Shown piece after piece: positions 15,566 through 21,368 of a stretch of DNA of 21,368 nt. The notes under the pieces were generated by a model. The model saw only the letters and a program-made list of their open reading frames with translations. It did no database searches and was not told the DNA's origin. Source of the DNA: DASRRB01 sp036732755 (GTDB lineage: Bacteria > Planctomycetota > B15-G4 > SIAN01); contig DAINBU010000088.1 of the NCBI GenBank assembly GCA_036732755.1, positions 1 through 21,368 of the forward strand. Direction: 5' to 3'. How positions within the stretch are numbered: the stretch's first letter is position 1; each line of letters begins with the position of its first letter. The translations under genes were made by a program, and so were the position numbers.

Positions 15566-17461
15566 ATGCTCGCTCCGATCCTGGCGGCGTGCGCCCTGTG
15601 GGCGTCCGACCCGCCGGCTCCCGACGACTCGATGCTGAAGACCCTCGCCGAGCGCTGCGGCAGCCAGATCGAGTGGGCGCTGGACGGCTGGACGCAGGAC
15701 GACGGCGGCGCCGCCTTCAAGTACGTGGCGCGCGGCAAGCCGCTCGACGAGGCGGGCCAGCGCAAGTTGATCGAGGACGCGCTCGCCAAGGCGAAGGAGC
15801 AGCACCGCCTCGTCCTCTGGTACGCCTACCGCCTCGAGGGGCCGCAGATGTACCGCGCCCCCAACCTCGACGACTACATGGACGCGGTGCCGTGGAGCGA
15901 CCCCGACGTCGTCGCGCTGGTGCGCGACCGCTTCGTGCCGCTGCGCATGCGCGTCCCGGCCGCGATCGGCAAGGACTTCGGCGTCGTCGCGTGGGACAAG
16001 GTCGAGCCGGCGCTGATCTTCCTCACCCCCGACGGCAAGGTCGCCCACGTGGTCGACCGCATCCGCACCTTCGACGCGCGCTGGTTCGCCGAGGTGCTGC
16101 GGCGCGTGGTCGCGGTACATCCCGAACTCGGGGCCGACGTCGTTCCGGCCGCGCCATCCGCAGTTGACAAGAACCCCGCGCCGCCGGCGCTCGATCCTGC
16201 GACGCTGAAGAGGACGCACGACGCTTACTATCGCGCGCTCGCCGACTACTACGGCGGCAAGGAGAGCGAGGCGCTCGCCGGCTGGACGAAGCTCGCCGAG
16301 ACGACGCCCGACAGCCCCTTCGCGTGGCGCGCCGCGATGAACTTGGTGCCCGCGCTCGACAAGACCTGGCCCGGGCCCGCGCGCCACGGCTTCGAGACGC
16401 CGATCGAGACGTGGCTGCCGCCGGGCGGCGCGATCCCGACCGACACGCGCTGGCGGCGGACGCCGGCCGAGGCCGGGCAGGTGGCCGAGGCGGCCGTGCG
16501 CTGGCTGCTGCGCATGCAGCGGCCGGACGGGAGCTGGAACGACCTGCGCTACGCCTACTGGGACACGCCGCTCATCACGCCGAACGCGTGGATGGCGGTG
16601 ACGGCGCTCGCCGCGACCGCGCTGAACGAGTGGCACGACGTCGCGCCCGACGAGATCGACGCCGCGCTCGGCCGCGCCGAGGACTACCTCTTCCGCGGCA
16701 CCGGCCGCGTCAACGCGGGCAAGAACGAGGAGTGCTACGCCTGCGCCTACCGGATCCTCTACCTGCACCGGACGCTCGCCCAGACCGACTCGGACGAGTC
16801 GCGCGCGGAGTTGGTGCGCCGCGAGCAGGAGATGGTCGACCGCCTGCTCGCGCTGCAGTCGATGAACACGGGCCAGTGGGCGCACGAGTACGACAACGCG
16901 TTCGCGACCGCCGTCATTCTGAACGCGCTCGCCGACGCCGAGAAGGACGGCGCGACGGTGAAGCCCGAGGCGGTCCAGCGCGCGCTCGCCGGGCTCCAGA
17001 ACGCGCGCTTCGACGACGGCTCGTTCACCTACGGCGGGACCCATCCACCGCAGGCGAAGAGCGCGGGCGAGAACGCGCTCAAGAACGCGTGCGGGCGCAT
17101 GCCGGTGTGCGAGGCGGCGCTCTTCCGTCACGACAAGAGCGACCTGCGCAAGCTCGCCTTCACGCTGACCAACCTGCAGCAGCACTTCGACCGCTTCGAG
17201 AAGATCCACAAGTGTGACTTCCACACCGACGAGGAGCTCGGCGGGTTCTTCTTCTTCCACGACGTCTACCACTCGACCGAGGCGGTCCTGCTGCTGCCGG
17301 AGAAGGGGCAGGCGGCGTTCAAGAAGTGGTTCGTGCAGCGGCTGACCGCGCTCCCCGAGATCGACGGCTCGTTCGTCGACGACCACGAGCTCGGCAAGAG
17401 CTGCGGAACGGCGTACGCCCTGCTCGCGCTCAAGAACTGCATGGAGGAGGGCGCGCGCTGA
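15566..17461 (+). CDS. Thioredoxin-like domain fused to an alpha/alpha-barrel (cyclase/prenyltransferase-like) domain
   Basis: The start at ATG 15566 is preferred over GTG 15551 because GGAGG (15553-15557) then lies 8 nt upstream. The 631-aa protein opens with a short hydrophobic stretch (MLAPILAACALWAS). It contains LAAC, which mimics a lipobox but lacks a charged n-region, so export is uncertain. Residues about 65-185 look like a thioredoxin-like fold (HRLVLWYAYRLEG, SDPDVVALVRDRFVPLRMRV, PALIFLTPDGKV) without a CxxC active site. Residues about 205-250 are TPR-like. From about 305 onward, helix pairs with LRMQRPDGSWNDLRY, LQNARFDDGSFTYGG and DGSFVDD...GTAYALLALKN match the repeating alpha/alpha toroid of squalene-cyclase-like proteins. 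No DxDD cyclase acid motif is seen, so terpene cyclisation is not supported. Function unknown; the M61 peptidase gene follows 31 bp downstream and may be cotranscribed. Confidence 0.75.
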   Translation: MLAPILAACALWASDPPAPDDSMLKTLAERCGSQIEWALDGWTQDDGGAAFKYVARGKPLDEAGQRKLIEDALAKAKEQHRLVLWYAYRLEGPQMYRAPNLDDYMDAVPWSDPDVVALVRDRFVPLRMRVPAAIGKDFGVVAWDKVEPALIFLTPDGKVAHVVDRIRTFDARWFAEVLRRVVAVHPELGADVVPAAPSAVDKNPAPPALDPATLKRTHDAYYRALADYYGGKESEALAGWTKLAETTPDSPFAWRAAMNLVPALDKTWPGPARHGFETPIETWLPPGGAIPTDTRWRRTPAEAGQVAEAAVRWLLRMQRPDGSWNDLRYAYWDTPLITPNAWMAVTALAATALNEWHDVAPDEIDAALGRAEDYLFRGTGRVNAGKNEECYACAYRILYLHRTLAQTDSDESRAELVRREQEMVDRLLALQSMNTGQWAHEYDNAFATAVILNALADAEKDGATVKPEAVQRALAGLQNARFDDGSFTYGGTHPPQAKSAGENALKNACGRMPVCEAALFRHDKSDLRKLAFTLTNLQQHFDRFEKIHKCDFHTDEELGGFFFFHDVYHSTEAVLLLPEKGQAAFKKWFVQRLTALPEIDGSFVDDHELGKSCGTAYALLALKNCMEEGAR

Positions 17462-17492
17462 GCGGCGCCGCCGCTCCGCGGAGATCGACCCG

Positions 17493-19049
17493 ATGCCGAA
17501 CCGTTTCGCGCGGCGCCTCGCCTTCGCGCCGTGCTGGCTCCTCCTCTTCGCCGCAGCCGCGCCGGCCGCGGAGCCGGTCCGCTATGTCGTCACGCCGCGC
17601 CTCGAGGTGCGCGCGTGGAGCGTCGAGGCGACCTTCCCCCATCCGGTCGCCGGCGACGTCGACTTCTGGCTGCCGCGCTGGACCGCCGGCGCCTACCACC
17701 TCGCCGAGTACGGCCGCTTCGTGGAGAAGCTCGCGGCGGCGGGGCCCGACGGAGCCGCGCTGCCGGTCGAGCGCCCGACCCCCTGCCACTTCGTGATCAA
17801 GGCGGGCGCCGCCGGCTCGGTGAAGCTCACCTACGACGCGCGCGTCTGCGCCCCGCGCGACCTGAACGACGGGATGCTCCTCGACGTCGAGGGCAACCGG
17901 CTCACGCCGGCCTACGGCTACTTGAGCCCCAACTCGCTGCTCGGCTTCGTGCCGTCGCTGCAGGACGCGCCGTGCGAGGTCGAGCTCGAGCTGCCGGAGG
18001 GGTGGAAGGCGGCGACGGCGCTGGAGGAGACCGAGGCGGGGACCTTTGCGGCGCCGAGCTGGTGGCGGCTCGAGGACTCGCCGATCTTCTTCTCGCCGAC
18101 GCAGCTCACGCTCCCCTTCGACGTCGACGGCGTCCCCCACTCCGTGACGGTCTTCGGCGAGGACGAGGCGCGCGCGAAGGGCCACGCCGACCAATGCCGC
18201 CGGATCGTCGAGGCGGGCCGCGACTACATGCAGGGGCTGCCCTACCGCCGCTACCACTTCCTGCTCGCGTTCGTGCCGGAGTCGACGGGCGGCGCCGCCG
18301 GCCTCGAGCACAGCGAGTCGACGCTGATCCTCATGAGCCCGATGATCGGGGAGAGCGAGGAGTTCGCCCACCTCGTCGCGCACGAGTACTTCCACCTCTG
18401 GTGCGCCGAACGGATCCACGTCGCGGCGCTCGAGCGGCCCGACTACACCGCGCCGATCCGCACCGGCACGATCTGGGTCAACGAGGGGCTGACCGAGTAC
18501 TTCTGCCGGCTCCTGCTGGTGCGCTCCGGCCTCGCCACGCGCGCGCAGTTCTTCGACTCGCTCTGGAGCGAGGGCGCCTCCGCCGCCGGCCTGGCGGGCG
18601 TCGCCGGCGGCCTCTCCTGGACCGAGGTGAATCGCGCCACCGCCGACTGGGACGAGATGAGCGACCTCGTCGCGTTCAGCATCAAGAACTACCAGGGCGC
18701 CTGCCAGACGATCCTGGCGCTCGACCTCGAGATGCGACGCGCCTCGAACGGCGCGCGCGGCGTGGCCGACCTGCTGCGCTTCCTCTTCCGCGCCTACGCG
18801 CAGCACCACCGCGGCTTCGGCGAGGACGAGGTGCCGGCGATCGTCGACGGCATCGCGCAGGCCGACCTCTCCGCGTTCTTCGAAGACTACGTCGACGGCC
18901 CGAAGCTCCCGGAGTTGAAGGAGCGGCTGAAGGTCATCGGGTACACCACGCGCGGGGCGTTGAAGAAGATCGTCCCGGTCGAGCAGCCGACCGCCGAGCA
19001 GCAGCGCATGCTCGACCGCTTCTTCGAGCTGCCCGAGGCGGCGAAGTAA
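17493..19049 (+). CDS. M61 family metallopeptidase (glycyl-aminopeptidase-like), without PDZ domain
   Basis: The 518-aa zinc peptidase has a signal peptide (LAFAPCWLLLFAAAAPAAEP), so it acts in the periplasm or outside. GGAG at 17480-17483 supports the ATG at 17493. The N-terminal beta domain has the M61 hallmark WLPRWTAGAYHLAEYGRFV (about 59-77). The catalytic part has GGAAGLEHSEST (about 266-277), HEYFHLW with zinc ligands His297 and His301 and catalytic Glu298, and WVNEGLTEYF with the third ligand Glu331. A NYQGACQTILALDLEMR helix follows, then an ordinary C-terminal helical domain. Typical M61 proteins are longer and end in a PDZ domain; here the protein stops after GPKLPELKERLKVIGY plus a short tail. 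M61 enzymes such as Sphingomonas glycyl aminopeptidase release N-terminal Gly or Ala; the substrate here is unknown. It is 31 bp after the preceding gene, same strand. Confidence 0.92.
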   Translation: MPNRFARRLAFAPCWLLLFAAAAPAAEPVRYVVTPRLEVRAWSVEATFPHPVAGDVDFWLPRWTAGAYHLAEYGRFVEKLAAAGPDGAALPVERPTPCHFVIKAGAAGSVKLTYDARVCAPRDLNDGMLLDVEGNRLTPAYGYLSPNSLLGFVPSLQDAPCEVELELPEGWKAATALEETEAGTFAAPSWWRLEDSPIFFSPTQLTLPFDVDGVPHSVTVFGEDEARAKGHADQCRRIVEAGRDYMQGLPYRRYHFLLAFVPESTGGAAGLEHSESTLILMSPMIGESEEFAHLVAHEYFHLWCAERIHVAALERPDYTAPIRTGTIWVNEGLTEYFCRLLLVRSGLATRAQFFDSLWSEGASAAGLAGVAGGLSWTEVNRATADWDEMSDLVAFSIKNYQGACQTILALDLEMRRASNGARGVADLLRFLFRAYAQHHRGFGEDEVPAIVDGIAQADLSAFFEDYVDGPKLPELKERLKVIGYTTRGALKKIVPVEQPTAEQQRMLDRFFELPEAAK

Positions 19050-19287
19050 TGGAGGGCGGGGCGGCGCTCTCCGGGGCCCTCCCCCGGGCCGGCGGGCCGG
19101 GTCCCCCGGCCGAATCGTTTTCCGCTCCCCCGGGGGAATCGGGCCCCGGCCACCGGGAAGCCGGCGCGCCGTTGCACCGTCGAAGGGCCGTGCTTCAATC
19201 CGCGCCGAGTTGCCTCGCGACGGCCGTCGCGACGCCGGTCCGCGGATCCCTGCCCGACCAGCGCACTGCATCGAGCGTCGAGGAACC
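19050..19287. other. Longest intergenic stretch; extremely GC-rich with several small palindromes
   Basis: These 238 bp separate the M61 gene from the small membrane protein. They are dominated by C and G runs. Visible structures are a hairpin GGCCGG-gtccc-CCGGCC at 19095-19111, a perfect 12-bp palindrome TCCCCCGGGGGA at 19126-19137, and GGCGCGCC near 19165. The promoter of the downstream gene probably lies in its less GC-rich right half (after about 19190), but I see no convincing -35/-10 pair. Confidence 0.6.
19095..19121 (+). terminator. Candidate intrinsic terminator after the M61 gene
   Basis: A 6-bp all-GC stem (GGCCGG at 19095-19100 pairing with CCGGCC at 19106-19111, 5-nt loop) lies 45 bp past the M61 stop. 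It is followed after six bases by TTTT (19118-19121), the only T run in the vicinity. The T run is short and displaced from the stem, so this is a weak candidate. Confidence 0.3.
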
Positions 19288-19677
19288 ATGATCGCCTCCA
19301 ACTCCGGATCGCTGCCCGTCTCGAAGGCCCCGGCCGGCACCAACTTCCTGGGCGCGGCGCTCTCCGATTCGCGCGTGAAGTTCCGGCAGCTCGTGACGTC
19401 GCTCGACACGCTCGTCACGAGCGGGCGCACCGACGAGGCGCGCGGCCACCTCCCCAAGCTCGAGGCGATGCGCACCGAGCTGCACCGCCTGCTCAATCCG
19501 CGGGATTCCACCGACTCGAAGGCGCTCGCGCAGATCGACCGCGACTCGGAGCGGCTGCGCAAGGCGCTGAAGAAGGGCTGGGGCGGTCAGGCGGCCGGGC
19601 TGCTGCTCGCCACGATCATCGGCGGCACGCTCGGCGTCGCGGCGCTGCTCTGGGGGATGTGGCACTTCTTCGGCTGA
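19288..19677 (+). CDS. Small protein with C-terminal membrane helix, unknown function
   Basis: This 129-aa protein starts at ATG 19288 with GAGGA close upstream (19280-19284). A reading from 19210 is possible but adds an Arg/Pro-rich leader and ignores that ribosome-binding site. The N-terminal 25 residues are polar. Residues about 28-100 are predicted as two or three charged helices (VKFRQLVTSLDTLVTSGRTDEARG, LPKLEAMRTELHRLLN, IDRDSERLRKALKKGW). The protein ends in one hydrophobic helix, AAGLLLATIIGGTLGVAALLW, followed by GMWHFFG. It therefore looks tail-anchored with a cytoplasmic helical domain. I do not recognise the family. It converges with priA, leaving only 12 bp between the two stops. 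Confidence 0.72.
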   Translation: MIASNSGSLPVSKAPAGTNFLGAALSDSRVKFRQLVTSLDTLVTSGRTDEARGHLPKLEAMRTELHRLLNPRDSTDSKALAQIDRDSERLRKALKKGWGGQAAGLLLATIIGGTLGVAALLWGMWHFFG

Positions 19678-19689
19678 GAGCCGGCCCCG

Positions 19690-21368
19690 TCAGAGCATCG
19701 AAGCCGGATCGACGTCGAGGGTCACGCGCACCGGCGCGCTCGCGGCCACGCGCTCGCGCGCCCACGCGACGACGCGCGTCAGCTCGTCGACGCGGCGGCA
19801 CTTGAGCAGCAGCTGCCAGCGCCAGCGGCCGCGGATGCGCTCGATCGGGCAGGGCGCCGGGCCGAGCAGCTCGACGCCGTGCTCGCCGGCGAGCGGCGCG
19901 AGCTTCTCCTTCGCCCGGCGCGCCGCCTCGACGGTGCGCTCGCGGTCGGCGTGCGAGACGAGGATGCGCACCACCTCGGTGAAGGGCGGGTAGCCCGACG
20001 CCTCGCGCTGCGGCAGCTCGCTCGCGACGAAGGCGCGGTAGTCGTGCTGGACGGCGGCGCGGATCGCCGGATGGTCGGGGTGGAGCGTCTGCACGATGAC
20101 GAGACCACCGCGGGACGACCGGCCGGCGCGTCCGGCGACCTGCGCCACCAGCTGGAACGTGCGCTCGCTCGCGCGCCAGTCGGGAACGGAGAGCGAGGTG
20201 TCGGCGCTCACGATGCCCACCAGCGTCACCCGCGGAAAATCGAGCCCCTTCGCGATCATCTGCGTGCCGATCAGGACGTCGACCTCGCCGCGCTCGACGG
20301 CGGAGAGGAAGCGCTCGTGCGAGCCGCGCGCGGCGGTCGTGTCGGAGTCCATGCGGACCACGCGCGCGCCGGGGAACGTCTGCTTGAGCTCGAGCTCGAC
20401 GCGCTCGGTGCCGAAGCCGAGGAAGCGCAGGCCGGGCCGCCCGCACGCCGGACAGTTGCGCGGCGGCGCCTCCTCGTGGCCGCAGAGATGGCAGATCATC
20501 CGCGCGGCGCGCGCGTGCAGGACGAGCGCCGCGTCGCACGCCTTGCAGCGCACCGACTGGCGGCACTCGCGGCAGAAGCCGACGCGCGCGAAGCCGCGCC
20601 GGTTCAGGAAGAGGATCGCCTGCTCGCCGCGCCGCAGCACCTCCGCGACCGCCGCGCGCAGGCGGTCGGTGAGCATGCGCGGGTGGTGCGTGAACGGCAG
20701 GTGCGCGAGGTCGAGCACGATCGGCGTGGGCAGGACGCCGCCGCCGACCCGGTGCGGCAGCTCGAGGAGCGTGAGCCGGCCGTCCTGCGCCGCCGCCCAC
20801 GTCTCGAGGCTCGGCGTCGCCGAGCCGAGCAGGCACACCGCGCCGGCGCGGCGCGCCCGCTCGAGCGCGACTTCACGGGCGTGGTAGCGCGGCGGGTTCT
20901 GCTGCTTGAAGCTCGGCTCGTGCTCCTCGTCGACGACGACCAGCCCGAGGTCGGGCATCGGCGCGAAGACGGCCGAGCGCGCGCCGACGACGACGTCGAC
21001 CTCGCCCGCCTCGATGCGGCGCCACTCGCGCAGCCGCTCGCCCTCGGCCAGCGCCGAATGCAGCACCGCGACGCGCGCGAAACGTCCGCGGAAGCGCGCG
21101 ACCGTCTGCGGCGTGAGCGAGATCTCCGGCACCAGCACGATGCCGCGCCGCCCGCCGGCGAGCGCGTGCTCGAGCCCGCGCAGGTAGACCTCGGTCTTGC
21201 CGCTGCCGGTGACGCCGTGCAGGAGGAAGGCGCGCGCCTCGCGCGAGGCGAGCGCGAGCTCGAGCGCGCGCACCGCCTGGCGCTGCTCGGGCGTCGGCCG
21301 CGGCGGCGTCGCGGGCGCGACGCGGGCCGCGAGCTCCGGGTCGCCGGGGTCTTCGACGCGCGCGCGCG
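19690..21368 (-). CDS. priA: Primosomal protein N' (PriA helicase), C-terminal part, N-terminus beyond the window
   Basis: PriA is the 3'-to-5' DNA helicase that recognises stalled forks and reloads the replisome. The window holds 558 codons plus the stop. The frame stays open to the right edge, so the N-terminal 3'-end-binding and winged-helix domains lie outside. Visible are PTPEQRQAVRALE at the edge, Walker A GVTGSGKTEVYL, VLVPEISLTPQT, Walker B VVVDEEHEPSFKQ, LGSATPSLETW, and FLNRRGF. The zinc-binding insert has eight cysteines (CRECRQSVRCKACDAA, then CHLCG and CPACG). Helicase motifs V/VI are IGTQMIAKGLDFP and QVAGRAGRSSRGG. The end (GPAPCPIERIRGRWRWQLLLK) is the PriA C-terminal domain. 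All expected catalytic and zinc residues in this part are present. Confidence 0.97.
   Translation of the reverse strand, partial: RARVEDPGDPELAARVAPATPPRPTPEQRQAVRALELALASREARAFLLHGVTGSGKTEVYLRGLEHALAGGRRGIVLVPEISLTPQTVARFRGRFARVAVLHSALAEGERLREWRRIEAGEVDVVVGARSAVFAPMPDLGLVVVDEEHEPSFKQQNPPRYHAREVALERARRAGAVCLLGSATPSLETWAAAQDGRLTLLELPHRVGGGVLPTPIVLDLAHLPFTHHPRMLTDRLRAAVAEVLRRGEQAILFLNRRGFARVGFCRECRQSVRCKACDAALVLHARAARMICHLCGHEEAPPRNCPACGRPGLRFLGFGTERVELELKQTFPGARVVRMDSDTTAARGSHERFLSAVERGEVDVLIGTQMIAKGLDFPRVTLVGIVSADTSLSVPDWRASERTFQLVAQVAGRAGRSSRGGLVIVQTLHPDHPAIRAAVQHDYRAFVASELPQREASGYPPFTEVVRILVSHADRERTVEAARRAKEKLAPLAGEHGVELLGPAPCPIERIRGRWRWQLLLKCRRVDELTRVVAWARERVAASAPVRVTLDVDPASML

Noticed and set aside
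17430..19562. 710-codon minus-strand open frame opposite the M61 gene
   Set aside because: It covers a clear M61 peptidase and a palindrome-rich gap; composition is typical of an antisense shadow.
19671..19683. CGGCT-gag-AGCCG hairpin across the stop of the small membrane protein, as a bidirectional terminator for it and priA
   Set aside because: A five-pair stem with a three-base loop and no T run on either strand is too weak.

Overview
This is a very GC-rich bacterial window in which most codons end in G or C. A run of ten N at 5362-5371 shows it comes from a scaffolded draft or metagenome assembly. The gene content fits a diderm, slow-growing, uncultured lineage: many secreted or membrane-anchored proteins of unknown function, a PilA-like module, TPR/aspartyl-protease proteins and an M61 peptidase. 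Planctomycetota is my best guess, with Acidobacteriota or Myxococcota as alternatives. This is inference from protein style only; there is no rRNA to place it.

Layout. (1) 1-3216, minus strand: tRNA-Leu(GAG) with a recognisable promoter; a TPR plus tandem retropepsin-like protein broken by a one-base frameshift in a G run; a small membrane protein coupled to it by an ATGA overlap; a secreted unknown protein; and the first codons of a further gene at the left edge. (2) 3297-7782, plus strand: a polytopic GT-C-like membrane protein, then a lipoprotein interrupted by the assembly gap whose C-terminal third looks like a type IV pilin module. (3) 7798-9819, minus strand: a single-pass anchored protein of related style, convergent with the lipoprotein. 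(4) 9885-15456, plus strand: a compact housekeeping cluster of class I aminotransferase, S41 processing protease, tsaD, larB and carA, with 1-nt and 4-nt overlaps suggesting translational coupling. (5) 15566-19677, plus strand: a thioredoxin-like/alpha-alpha-barrel fusion protein, an M61 peptidase without a PDZ domain, and a 129-aa protein with a C-terminal membrane helix. (6) 19690-21368, minus strand: the C-terminal part of PriA, running off the right edge.

The recognised genes cover tRNA modification (tsaD), nickel-pincer cofactor synthesis (larB), arginine/pyrimidine precursor synthesis (carA), amino-acid metabolism, envelope proteolysis (S41, M61, aspartyl protease) and replication restart (priA). 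They do not form one obvious pathway. I found no CRISPR array, insertion sequence, integrase or phage module. The most unusual items are the pilin-like module buried in a lipoprotein, the tandem retropepsin protein with its frameshift at a slippery-looking G run, and the thioredoxin-like/alpha-alpha-barrel fusion. No stretch above 300 bases lacks a gene; the longest gap is 19050-19287.
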